A DNA stretch of 64,000 nt, from contig CANKJK010000008.1 of assembly GCA_947482665.1 (NCBI GenBank), positions 1-64,000 of the forward strand, read 5' to 3'. Shown piece by piece: positions 8,873-16,092 of this stretch. This stretch comes from Acidobacteriota bacterium. Its GTDB lineage: Bacteria; Acidobacteriota; Vicinamibacteria; Vicinamibacterales; UBA2999. Both the position numbers and the translations under genes were made by a program. Under the pieces are notes generated by a model. It was not told where the DNA came from and searched no databases. It saw only the letters and a list, made by a program, of their open reading frames with translations. The first letter of the stretch is position 1; each line of letters starts with the position of its first letter.

Positions 8873-9712
8873 TCAGCGCCCCAGGGCGGATTCCAGCTGC
8901 ACCTGTTCCCGGCCGCTCAACGGGGGTAGGCGGACCTCCGCGAGGCCTCGTCCCGAGACGAGCACGGGCAGTGCTGCGACCCGTCCCCGGACCCCCAGCT
9001 CGCCATCCAGGACCACGAAGGCCGTGAACGTCCGGCGACTCGACTGCGCGACGCCCTCCACGAGGCGGGCGGCGGCGACGCCCAGCGTCTCGGGGCCTGG
9101 CGGCCACAGCCGGGCCACCCGGGCTTCGATCCGGGCCAGTGCGGCCTGCGGGAGCACAGTGCTGGCCCCGAACCCGGCTATCGAAGCCTGACTCCAGGGG
9201 ATTACGAACGCTGTGCCTGAGCCGACCAGCCCAAGCGCCACATCCGTCGCGGAGCAGCCGGCATCCAGCGCCGTGAGCGCCCGGGCGGCCGAGGCGAGCC
9301 CGGCCGGGGCCGAGCCCAGCAGCCGCGCGCGGGGGATATGCAGCTCGGTGACCGCCTGCTCCATCAGCGTGGCGGCGTGCGGTCCTGCGAAGACGAGCGG
9401 CGCCCGCGAAGCCAGCGGCGCGAGGCGCGCCACCAGCGCGAGACCGGCGTCACCCGTCCACTCGCCGGCCGGTGCGCTCATCCGGTCCGCGATCACGCAG
9501 ACGTCCGCGTGGATGGCCGCCGCCAGATCCGCCGTACCTTCCAGCCGCGCATCGAAGAGGTCGATGGGTCCCGATTGCTGGATGTCGAGGGCCTTTCCCG
9601 CCGCGGCGACCTCGTCAATCAGGATGATCCGGCGTACGCGCTCAGCGGCCGCGAGCGCCCGGGCGCACGCGGCGCCGATTTCTCCTGCACCGATGATGGC
9701 CACCGTCGACAT
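8873..9712 (-). CDS. Lactate/malate dehydrogenase-like protein lacking catalytic residues
   Basis: The 279-residue protein begins with a Rossmann fold (VAIIGAGEIGAACARAL, residues 4-20) and an acidic residue at the end of beta-2 (LIDE), as in the LDH/MDH family. R77 in VIADRMSAPAGEW aligns with the mobile-loop region. The later signatures are degraded. The usual G-x-LDSARFR segment reads LLGSAPAGLASAARAL (133-146), losing the Asp. The usual GGHGDTMVP reads VGSGTAFVIP (163-172), losing the catalytic His. It is also shorter than typical enzymes (about 310). I infer a pseudoenzyme or a NAD(H)-sensing protein; a strongly diverged active dehydrogenase is less likely. It is the first gene of the M28/CNNM operon. 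Confidence 0.7.
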   Translation of the reverse strand: MSTVAIIGAGEIGAACARALAAAERVRRIILIDEVAAAGKALDIQQSGPIDLFDARLEGTADLAAAIHADVCVIADRMSAPAGEWTGDAGLALVARLAPLASRAPLVFAGPHAATLMEQAVTELHIPRARLLGSAPAGLASAARALTALDAGCSATDVALGLVGSGTAFVIPWSQASIAGFGASTVLPQAALARIEARVARLWPPGPETLGVAAARLVEGVAQSSRRTFTAFVVLDGELGVRGRVAALPVLVSGRGLAEVRLPPLSGREQVQLESALGR

Positions 9713-9753
9713 AGCTGGGGACAGAGGGAGGTATTGTACTGGGCGTCCGCACG

Positions 9754-10014
9754 ATGTCCGTCTTCGAGAAGCACAAAGACACGCTGGAAGTACACGAAAC
9801 CATGCTGGGCGCCTCCCATGGCCGCCTGGCCGTGGCCCTGGACCTGCTCACCGATGCGCAGGCGCTCGTGGGTCAGCACGGCGTGTACTGCCAGAGCGCG
9901 CGGCTGGGTGGCGGTCCGCGCATGGACATTGCGCTGGTGCTCGAGCAGATTGCCGACGCCAAGGAGCTGCTGCAGAGCGTCCTTGAAGCCGTCAATCGTG
10001 GACCGCGCGCATGA
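9754..10014 (+). CDS. Hypothetical 86-residue protein
   Basis: The product is small, soluble and mostly helical (MSVFEKHKDTLEVHETMLGASHGRL...). It has no signal peptide and only one Cys. I recognise no family. Its stop overlaps the start of the pseudokinase gene by 4 bp (ATGA at 10011-10014), which argues strongly that it is real and co-translated. It is divergent from the MDH-like gene with a 41-bp gap. No strong Shine-Dalgarno sequence is seen before ATG 9754. Confidence 0.65.
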   Translation: MSVFEKHKDTLEVHETMLGASHGRLAVALDLLTDAQALVGQHGVYCQSARLGGGPRMDIALVLEQIADAKELLQSVLEAVNRGPRA

Positions 10015-10910
10015 CGCCGGGTGTGCCAGAGCCGCTCGGTTCGGTCGGCGACTACACGCTGCTGGAGCGGTTGGACCCGGCCGGGCCCGGCGAGCTCTAC
10101 CGCGCCCGCGACACGCGGCGGGGCCGCACCGTGGCGTTACGGCTCCTGATACCCGGCGAGGCCACGACCGCGGATGTCCGGTCCGCGTGGGTGCGTGAGC
10201 ACCGGGCGCTGGCCGCGTTCACGCACCCGAACGTCACCACCATCTTCGATGCCGGAGAATCGGTCGGCCGGTGCTATCTCGTGTTCGAGTTTGTGAAGGG
10301 GCGGTCGCTCCGGGCGGAAATCGGCGGGCGTCCGCTCCCGCCGCGGCGCGCCGTCGACCTCACGGTGCAGATCGCGGACGCCATCGCGGAGATCAACGCC
10401 GCGGGGCTGGAGCCGGCAGGTCTCGGCGCGGAATCGATCATGGTGACCGAGAAGGGCCACGCCAAGATTCCACTGGCGACGCTGGCCGCGCGCGGCGGCT
10501 TCGACGACGGCTCCGAGCTCCGCCTCCGGGAAGTGCGCCCGCCGGAAGCGCGGGAGGGCGAGGCCCGGGATGAAGGGGCGGATGTCTTCACCGTCGGGAG
10601 TTTGCTCTACGAGATGCTGTCGGCCCAGCCGCCGAGAGGCGTGCAACAGGCTCCGAGCACGGTGAATGCCCTGGTGCCGAAGGAACTTGATGCCGCGGCG
10701 ATCCGTGCCACCGCGCAGCAGCCCGGCTACCGCTATCAGAGTCTCGTCACGATGGCCGCTGAGCTGCGCAGCATCGCCGCTATTCTGGATGTGCGCGAGG
10801 CAGCGGCCGACGAAGCCGCGGCGGCAGCGCCGCCTTCGGCAGGGCGTCTGGCGCTGCTGCTCCTCGGCCTCGCGGTGGTCGCGGCGCTCGGCTGGTGGCT
10901 GCTGCGCTGA
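10011..10910 (+). CDS. Tail-anchored Ser/Thr pseudokinase
   Basis: The 299-residue protein follows the Hanks-kinase layout: YTLLERLDPAGPGELYRARDTRRGRTVALRLL, a helix C-like segment, HPNVTTIFDAGE, the hinge YLVFEFVKGRSL and the alpha-F region ADVFTVGSLLYEML. The residues for phosphotransfer are missing. The beta-3 Lys is Arg (VALRLL). The HRDLKPEN loop reads LEPAGLGAES. The DFG Asp is gone (AKIPLATLA). A single C-terminal transmembrane helix (about 275-297, ALLLLGLAVVAALGWWLL) would leave the domain in the cytosol. It is translationally coupled to the preceding 86-residue protein, so I infer a scaffold or sensor role. Confidence 0.8.
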   Translation: MTPGVPEPLGSVGDYTLLERLDPAGPGELYRARDTRRGRTVALRLLIPGEATTADVRSAWVREHRALAAFTHPNVTTIFDAGESVGRCYLVFEFVKGRSLRAEIGGRPLPPRRAVDLTVQIADAIAEINAAGLEPAGLGAESIMVTEKGHAKIPLATLAARGGFDDGSELRLREVRPPEAREGEARDEGADVFTVGSLLYEMLSAQPPRGVQQAPSTVNALVPKELDAAAIRATAQQPGYRYQSLVTMAAELRSIAAILDVREAAADEAAAAAPPSAGRLALLLLGLAVVAALGWWLLR

Positions 10911-10917
10911 GAGCCGC

Positions 10918-11271
10918 TCAGGCGGCGCCGGTCAGGATGTCGCCCAGTTGCGCGACGAAGGCCGAGCGTGCTCGCACGTCGTCGATCCCGGCCGAACGCG
11001 CCGAGGCAATCCGCTCCGCCTGCACGTGCGATACATATCCGAGGGTGCGCACGCCGCGCGTCGCCGGATCCGCCTTCAGCGCTGTGATGGTGTCGATGGG
11101 GCGTAGACGGGCGGCGTCGAGGTCGAAGATCACGAGCGTTGGCGATTCCGACAGGACGCGAGCGGCCACCGCGCCCGCCTGCTTCTCAAAGGCGATCGTG
11201 ACGCCGAGCGCGCCGGCGGCCGCGCGGATCTTGCTGGCGAAGAGGATGTCGTCGACGACGCAGAGCACCAT
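10918..11271 (-). CDS. Degenerate receiver-domain protein
   Basis: The 117-residue protein resembles a stand-alone response-regulator receiver: MVLCVVDDILFASKIR at beta-1 with paired Asp, LVIFDLDAARL at beta-3 holding the candidate phospho-acceptor, and LGYVSHV at beta-4. The conserved Lys after beta-5 is replaced (DDVRARSAF), so normal phospho-signalling is doubtful. ATG 11271 was chosen because translation upstream loses receiver similarity and overlaps the divergent MBL gene. Its stop faces that of the pseudokinase gene with only 7 bp between them. Confidence 0.65.
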   Translation of the reverse strand: MVLCVVDDILFASKIRAAAGALGVTIAFEKQAGAVAARVLSESPTLVIFDLDAARLRPIDTITALKADPATRGVRTLGYVSHVQAERIASARSAGIDDVRARSAFVAQLGDILTGAA

Positions 11272-11290
11272 CAGGTGAGGATTACAGAGA

Positions 11291-11944
11291 ATGCTGATTG
11301 AGTCGAGGGCGGTGGGGCCGTTTTTCAAAAACGGATTCGTGCTGGCGTGCGAGCGGACCGGCGAGGCCGTCATCGTGGACCCGGGCGATGAGGTGGCGGA
11401 GCTGGTCGCCATCGTGCAGGAGCGCCAACTGGCCGTGCGGCACATCCTGCTCACACACGCCCACATCGATCATGTGACTGGCTGCGCGGCCGCGGTGCGC
11501 GCCTTCAAGGTGCCGCTCTGGCTGCATCAGGACGACATGTTCCTCTACGAGCGCGCCGGTCAGCAGGCCCAGATGTTCGGACTGAAGGTGGAGCTGCCCC
11601 TGCCGCCCATCGACCACTTCTACGACGGCACCGTGTTCACCTTCGGCGACTATCGCGTGGACGTGCATCACACGCCCGGGCATTGCCCTGGTGGCGTGTG
11701 TCTGGCGGTCAGTGGGCCGGATTTCCCCGCGCCGCACCTCTTCGTGGGTGACACGCTCTTCGCCGGCTCGATTGGCCGAACGGATCTGCCAGGTGGAGAC
11801 TACGACGTGCTGATGAAGGCGATTACCGGCGTGATCTTTCCGCTCGGGGACGATGCCATCGTGCACCCGGGCCACGGGCCGGACACCACGATCGCCCGTG
11901 AGCGGGCGACGAATCCCTTTGTGCTGGAGTATCTCGCGACCTGA
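11291..11944 (+). CDS. MBL-fold hydrolase, glyoxalase II-like
   Basis: The 217-residue cytosolic metallo-beta-lactamase-fold protein has the metal motif LTHAHIDHVTG, then HTPGHCPGGVCL, the bridging Asp in GDTLFAGSIGRTD and the final ligand His in HPGHGPDTTI. This set matches the YcbL-like, glyoxalase II-related hydrolases that act on thioesters such as S-lactoylglutathione. The substrate here is not established. It is divergent from the receiver-like gene, 19 bp between starts. Confidence 0.9.
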   Translation: MLIESRAVGPFFKNGFVLACERTGEAVIVDPGDEVAELVAIVQERQLAVRHILLTHAHIDHVTGCAAAVRAFKVPLWLHQDDMFLYERAGQQAQMFGLKVELPLPPIDHFYDGTVFTFGDYRVDVHHTPGHCPGGVCLAVSGPDFPAPHLFVGDTLFAGSIGRTDLPGGDYDVLMKAITGVIFPLGDDAIVHPGHGPDTTIARERATNPFVLEYLAT

Positions 11945-11964
11945 GCGCCCGCCGGGGCTCTCTG

Positions 11965-12309
11965 CTAGCTCGTTCGTGCCCGACGCCGACGATACAGCGT
12001 GCCCCACGCGCGAAGCGCCTCGATGGCGGGCAGAGCCGTCCGCCCCAGCGGTGTGATGTCGTAATCCACGTGCGGTGGCACGACCGGGTGCACGGTTCGG
12101 GTGATGAGTCCGTGCTGCTCCATCTCCCGCAGTTGTTGCGTCAGCATCTTGTGCGAGATGCCCTTCAGCTCCCGGCGTAATTCGTTGTAGCGCCAGATGC
12201 GCTGATTCAGCCGCCACAGGAGCGGCATCTTCCACTTGCCCCCGATGACGCCCTGCGCGAGCTCGACAGGGTTGTTGTAGCGCGCGCCTTCGAAGTCGAA
12301 TTCCGGCAC
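11965..12309 (-). CDS. HxlR-family transcriptional regulator
   Basis: The 114-residue winged-helix protein has the HxlR signature GGKWKMPLLWRLNQRIWRYNELRRELKGISHKMLTQQLREMEQHGLI followed by a wing (HPVVPPHVDYDITPLG). GTG 12309 was chosen because AGGAG lies 7-8 nt upstream and homology starts there (VPEFDFEGARYNNPVE). HxlR proteins often respond to electrophiles or redox stress and regulate a divergent neighbour. Here the neighbour encodes a DJ-1/PfpI protein and an oxidoreductase, which fits. Unlike YodB/HypR types, no conserved sensing Cys is visible. Confidence 0.9.
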   Translation of the reverse strand: MPEFDFEGARYNNPVELAQGVIGGKWKMPLLWRLNQRIWRYNELRRELKGISHKMLTQQLREMEQHGLITRTVHPVVPPHVDYDITPLGRTALPAIEALRAWGTLYRRRRARTS

Positions 12310-12329
12310 AGGCAGGCTCCTCGTGGTGA

Positions 12330-12352
12330 GTATCGCACCCCAATGTGCATAC
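12330..12352. promoter_or_regulatory. Candidate HxlR operator in the divergent gap
   Basis: GTATCGCAC (12330-12338) and GTGCATAC (12345-12352) form an inverted repeat with a single extra base in the left arm and a 6-bp spacer. It lies in the 93-bp gap between the HxlR gene and the DJ-1 gene, where such regulators normally bind. The assignment is inferred from position and symmetry only. Confidence 0.4.
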
Positions 12353-12402
12353 TTCACGAAAGGGGCTGTATCTCCTACCGTGAAGGACAGAGGAGCGCAG
12401 CC

Positions 12403-13173
12403 ATGAGTCTCAAGGATCCGAACACCACCAACCCCCGGCGCCCGAAGCGGGTGGCGATCGTCATTGCCAATCCGGCCGTGTCGTCCTCGACCGGCTGGCC
12501 GGTGGGCTTCTGGTGGAGTGAGCTGACCCACCCGTGGATCGTGTTCTCGGAAGCGGGCTACGAGGTTGAGGTGTTCAGTCCTGACGGCGGCGCGTGCCAG
12601 GCCGATGCGATGAGCGATCCAGGCGACGCCAGTGGCTACAGCAGCACCGACCTGATCAGCCAGGGCTTCATTCACACGCCGTCACTGGCCGCGCTTGTGG
12701 CTGGCACCAGGCCGGTTCGGGAGATCGGGCTCGAGCAGTTCGACGCGCTCCTGGTTGCCGGTGGTCAGTCCCCGATGTTTACCTTCCAGGCAGCGACCGG
12801 TCTGCAGGAGAAATTCGTCGAATTTCACTCGGCCGGCAAGATCGTGGCGGCGCTGTGCCACGGGACAGCGCTGCTCGCGTTCCTGACGGGGCCGGACGGC
12901 GAGCCTCTCGTGAAGGGCAAGACCGTGACGGGCTTTGCAAACGTGGAGGAGGACTTTGCCGACGAGGCGGTCTGGAGCTACGGCCTTCTATCCCGAGGCA
13001 CACACGTCATGCCCTGGCGCATCGAGGATCGACTGAAGGCGCTGGGCGGCAACTTCGTCCAGGCAGGACGATGGCGTGGGTTCGCCGTGCGCGATGGCAA
13101 CCTGATCACGGGACAGCAGAACTTCTCGGGTGAAGCGACCGCGCAGGCCGTGGTCGCGGCGCTGGGTCTCTAG
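12403..13173 (+). CDS. DJ-1/PfpI family protein (class I glutamine amidotransferase-like)
   Basis: The 256-residue Hsp31-like member has the nucleophile elbow AALCHGTALL with C152. The region WSELTHPWIVFSEAGYEVEVFSPDGG is typical of the larger DJ-1 proteins that act as chaperones, glyoxalase III or deglycases. ATG 12403 has AGGAG upstream at 12391-12395. It is followed after 9 bp by a Rossmann oxidoreductase and is divergent from an HxlR regulator, suggesting a stress-inducible two-gene operon against reactive carbonyls or electrophiles (inference). Confidence 0.9.
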   Translation: MSLKDPNTTNPRRPKRVAIVIANPAVSSSTGWPVGFWWSELTHPWIVFSEAGYEVEVFSPDGGACQADAMSDPGDASGYSSTDLISQGFIHTPSLAALVAGTRPVREIGLEQFDALLVAGGQSPMFTFQAATGLQEKFVEFHSAGKIVAALCHGTALLAFLTGPDGEPLVKGKTVTGFANVEEDFADEAVWSYGLLSRGTHVMPWRIEDRLKALGGNFVQAGRWRGFAVRDGNLITGQQNFSGEATAQAVVAALGL

Positions 13174-13182
13174 GGGGGAGTG

Positions 13183-13803
13183 ATGCGTATCGCAGTAGTC
13201 GGAAGTGGGCGTATTGGGGCGGGGCTCGGGCGGGCGTGGGTTCGTGCCGGTCACGCGGTGGTCTTCGGTGTACGGCATCCGGACGATCCGAAGTATGCCC
13301 CGCTCATGGCCGAGACCGGAGCCGTGGTGACCACCCTGGCTGCCGCCCTTGATGGCGCGGATGTGACGGTGCTGGCGACGCCGTTCAGTGCCGTGCCGGA
13401 CGTCGCGCGGGAACTGCCTGACTGGTCAGGCCGCGTGGTCATCGACTGCACCAATGCAATCGGGCCAGGCCCGAGTCTGGCGGTCGGCCACACGGACTCG
13501 GCCGCCGAGGTGAACGCGCGCCTGCTTCCCGGGGCTCGGCTGGTCAAGAGCTTCACGGCCCAAGGCGCGGAGAGCCTCGCGCATCCGGTGTATGCCGGGG
13601 TGCGGGCGACCAACTTCTATTGTGGCGATGACGCCCACGCGAAGGGCGTTGTGCGCGGGCTGATCGAGGATGTCGGTTTCGAACCGCTGGATCTCGGCGG
13701 GTTGAGTGCCGCCCGGGTGCTTGAGCCGATGACGCTCGTGTGGTTGCTGGCGAGCCGGGCGCTCGGTTCCCGGGAGTTCGCGTTTACGCTGCTGCGCCAA
13801 TAG
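13183..13803 (+). CDS. NADP-dependent F420 reductase-like Rossmann oxidoreductase
   Basis: The 206-residue protein starts MRIAVVGSGRIGAGLGRAWVRAGHAVVFGVRHPDD, an NADP-type Rossmann fold with basic residues after beta-2. It continues with VVIDCTNAIGPGPSL and LVKSFTAQGAESL, the pattern of NADPH:F420 oxidoreductase-like and related reductases. No other F420 genes are in view, so the actual electron acceptor is unknown. ATG 13183 is used; GTG 13180 directly precedes it. It is the second gene of the HxlR-linked operon. Confidence 0.85.
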   Translation: MRIAVVGSGRIGAGLGRAWVRAGHAVVFGVRHPDDPKYAPLMAETGAVVTTLAAALDGADVTVLATPFSAVPDVARELPDWSGRVVIDCTNAIGPGPSLAVGHTDSAAEVNARLLPGARLVKSFTAQGAESLAHPVYAGVRATNFYCGDDAHAKGVVRGLIEDVGFEPLDLGGLSAARVLEPMTLVWLLASRALGSREFAFTLLRQ

Positions 13804-13808
13804 CGGCG

Positions 13809-14105
13809 TCAGTCCTGATCTTTCAACGCGATCAATTCCACCCGGCCCACTTTCACGAGGTCGCCAGGCACCAGGCGCGCATTCGTGATCCGCGTGCCAT
13901 TCACAAAGGTGCCGTTGGTGCTGTCGAGGTCGACCACGTCGAGATCGCCCGAGATGTTCACCTGCACCCGGCAGTGCACGCGCGAGACGAGTGCTTCATC
14001 CAGGATGAAGTCCGCACCGGTGGCGCGGCCGATCGTTTTGACGCTCCCCGGCAGCAGGCGGAACGTTGTTTCAGTAGGCTGGCCGACGGTACGAAGAATC
14101 CACAT
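13809..14105 (-). CDS. Stand-alone FHA-domain protein
   Basis: The 98-residue protein is almost entirely one forkhead-associated domain: TIGRATGADFILDEALVSRVHCRV and DLDSTNGTFVNGTRI contain the phosphothreonine-binding Arg, Ser, His and Asn residues. FHA domains bind phosphothreonine peptides, so a Ser/Thr kinase should exist elsewhere; the kinase-like protein at 10.0-10.9 kb appears inactive. ATG 14105 begins the domain; the upstream open frame is not homologous. Confidence 0.88.
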   Translation of the reverse strand: MWILRTVGQPTETTFRLLPGSVKTIGRATGADFILDEALVSRVHCRVQVNISGDLDVVDLDSTNGTFVNGTRITNARLVPGDLVKVGRVELIALKDQD

Positions 14106-14135
14106 GGGGCGACGGTGCGGAGCGGGAGGGATGGT

Positions 14136-14163
14136 GGACCGCGAACCGTGTGGCTCGCGGTCC
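14136..14163 (-). terminator. Hairpin downstream of the glutathione peroxidase gene
   Basis: GGACCGCGA (14136-14144) and TCGCGGTCC (14155-14163) are perfect 9-bp inverted repeats with a 10-nt loop, 13 bp beyond the peroxidase stop. No clear U-tract follows on the minus strand, so it may be a weak terminator or a 3'-end stabiliser. Confidence 0.45.
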
Positions 14164-14176
14164 AGGAGACGGTCTC

Positions 14177-14767
14177 TTACTTTGCGGCGAGCGCCTTTTC
14201 GAGCGCGGCCTTGAGTTCCGGCGCATCCGGAGTGGTCTTGCTCGGGAAGAACGCGACAACGTTGCCGTTCTTGTCGATCACATACTTGCTGAAATTCCAC
14301 GCGGGCAGATTGCCTGACGCCTTGCCGAGGTGGGAATAGATCGGCGACTGCTTGTCACCGGGCTTGGTCTGGACCTTCGAGAAGAGCGGGAAGGTGACGT
14401 CGTAGGTGTTCTTGCAGAAGGTGGCGATCTCTTCCGCGGTGCCGGGTTCCTGGCCGCCGAAGTCATTGCTGGGGAAGCCAAGCAGGGTCACGCCCTTGCC
14501 CTTCATCTCCCGATAGAGCTTCTCGAGGCCCTCGTACTGCGGGGTGTAGCCGCACTTGCTGGCCACATTGACCACCAGCGTCACCTTGCCCTTGTAAGCG
14601 GAAAGGTCGGCCGGCTTGCCATCCAGTGTTTCGGTCTTCAGATCGTAGAAGGACTTCACGGAACCCCCTGCCGGTTTCTGGGTCTGGGCCTGCGCCGCGG
14701 ACGCCATGAGCAGGCCTCCGATCGCCAGCGCCGAACACAAGATGCGAGCCGAATTCTGCGTCTTCAC
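14177..14767 (-). CDS. Periplasmic glutathione peroxidase (cysteine type)
   Basis: The 196-residue protein has a signal peptide (ILCSALAIGGLLMASAAQAQ). The peroxidase core contains NVASKCGYTPQ with peroxidatic C72, the FPSNDFGGQEPGT motif and WNFSKYVIDKNG, together giving the Cys/Gln/Trp/Asn site. It has Cys rather than selenocysteine and probably uses thioredoxin-like donors, as most bacterial members do. It should reduce hydroperoxides in the periplasm. ATG 14767 gives the complete signal sequence. Confidence 0.95.
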   Translation of the reverse strand: MKTQNSARILCSALAIGGLLMASAAQAQTQKPAGGSVKSFYDLKTETLDGKPADLSAYKGKVTLVVNVASKCGYTPQYEGLEKLYREMKGKGVTLLGFPSNDFGGQEPGTAEEIATFCKNTYDVTFPLFSKVQTKPGDKQSPIYSHLGKASGNLPAWNFSKYVIDKNGNVVAFFPSKTTPDAPELKAALEKALAAK

Positions 14768-14953
14768 AGTTCACTCCTAGGTACCGGGCGGGCGGGATGA
14801 CCGCCGGCAAAAACGTAAGAAACGCGTGAGATTGTCACCTGAATCTATGTATACGGCAAGGCAATGCCCGAGGTTGCCCGATCACGGTATAGATCTGAAA
14901 CCACGCAGCCCGAATGCCCGTAGAGTGCTCAGGTGGCCCCTGGCGTCAAGTTC

Positions 14954-15562
14954 ATGACACTGCTCTCGAGCGACGCAGACCTGGCAAAACAGGCCCTGGC
15001 GGGGTCTGAGGATGCCTATCGGGTCCTCGTGCAGCGGTATGCCGGACCGGCCGTGAACCTGGCCACCCGCATGGTCCGCGACCGGGCACTGGCCGAGGAT
15101 CTGGCTCAGGAGGCCTTTGCCCGCGCCTTCGACCGGCTGGCCAGTTACAACGCCGACTACAAGTTTTCATCCTGGTTCTTCCAGATTCTCCACAACATCA
15201 CCGTCGACCATCTCCGCCGGAAGCGCGTGCCGAGTGTGTCGCTCGACGAACTGCAGGAGGCGGGGCACCCGGGCTTCGCGGACCCGGTGCGCCTTGCCGC
15301 GCCGGATGCAGCGGCCGAGCACGGTCAGCTCTCCGCGGCACTCTCCGCGGCGCTGGCGCATCTCAGGCCGGAGTACCGCGAGGTGGTGGTGCTCCGGTAT
15401 CGCGAGGAGCTCTCTGTTGAGGAGATTGCTGGCGTGATGGGCATTCCAGCCGGCACCGTGAAGACGTATCTGTTCCGCGCACGCAAGGAGATGGCGGACC
15501 TGATGAACACCGCCGGCTGGGGACGCCCGCCGGTTGAAACCCCATCCGGGAACCGCCCGTAG
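14954..15562 (+). CDS. ECF RNA polymerase sigma factor
   Basis: The 202-residue protein has sigma-70 region 2 (EDAYRVLVQRYAGPAVNLATRMVRDRALAEDLAQEAFARAFDRL and KFSSWFFQILHNITVDHLRRKR) and region 4 (LRPEYREVVVLRYREELSVEEIAGVMGIPAGTVKTYLFRARKEM). ATG 14954 is chosen; GTG 14933 is an in-frame alternative, and neither has a strong Shine-Dalgarno sequence. The next gene, 14 bp downstream, is a membrane protein in the usual anti-sigma position, so it probably reports on envelope state. Confidence 0.95.
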   Translation: MTLLSSDADLAKQALAGSEDAYRVLVQRYAGPAVNLATRMVRDRALAEDLAQEAFARAFDRLASYNADYKFSSWFFQILHNITVDHLRRKRVPSVSLDELQEAGHPGFADPVRLAAPDAAAEHGQLSAALSAALAHLRPEYREVVVLRYREELSVEEIAGVMGIPAGTVKTYLFRARKEMADLMNTAGWGRPPVETPSGNRP

Positions 15563-15576
15563 AGGGAGTGCCAGAT

Positions 15577-16092
15577 ATGCAGACCAACCCCAACCAGCCG
15601 TGGCGCGAGTGGCTCGAGGCCGAAGCGCAGGAGCGCGAGGACGCGGCAGACGCCGCCTTCGCGAGCCTGATGGCCGAGGCGCCGCGGGTGGAGGTGTCCG
15701 CCGCATTCGTTGAGCGGACGATGTCGGCCGTGCGGAGCCGCCGCGCCCGGGAACGCCGTCTCCAGTGGGCGGCCCGCACGGTGGCCGCCGTCGCGGTGGC
15801 GGTCACCGCGGCGGCCGGTGTGTGGGCTGGCGGTGCGCTGCTGGCCGATGCCCTTGCCAACGTTCTCCTGGCGGCGGTGCGGGGCCTGCTCTGGACGACG
15901 GAAGCGATGGGAGGTGGACTGCGGTGGTGGGCGGTCCTCGCGAGATTCGGGTCGGCGATTGGGACAGCGGCGGCGACGCCGCTATCGATGGCGGTGCTGG
16001 TGGCGCTGCAGGTGGTGGGTGCCCTGGCGATGTACGGCATGAAGCAGTTGCTCGGCGACGAGCAGGCTGCACAGGAAGAGGCACGCGTATGA
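15577..16092 (+). CDS. Putative membrane anti-sigma factor
   Basis: The 171-residue protein has a cytosolic helical N-terminus (about 1-65, with acidic EWLEAEAQEREDAADAAFASLM and basic SRRARERRL). Two or three transmembrane segments follow (about 69-90, 95-115 and 130-155). No zinc-binding HxxxCxxC anti-sigma motif is present. Position directly after an ECF sigma gene and before a translationally coupled membrane gene suggests it sequesters the sigma factor; that role is inferred from context. Confidence 0.65.
   Translation: MQTNPNQPWREWLEAEAQEREDAADAAFASLMAEAPRVEVSAAFVERTMSAVRSRRARERRLQWAARTVAAVAVAVTAAAGVWAGGALLADALANVLLAAVRGLLWTTEAMGGGLRWWAVLARFGSAIGTAAATPLSMAVLVALQVVGALAMYGMKQLLGDEQAAQEEARV

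Noticed and set aside
10011-10910. Active Ser/Thr kinase
   Set aside because: The beta-3 Lys, HRD catalytic Asp and DFG Asp are all missing, so catalysis is very unlikely.
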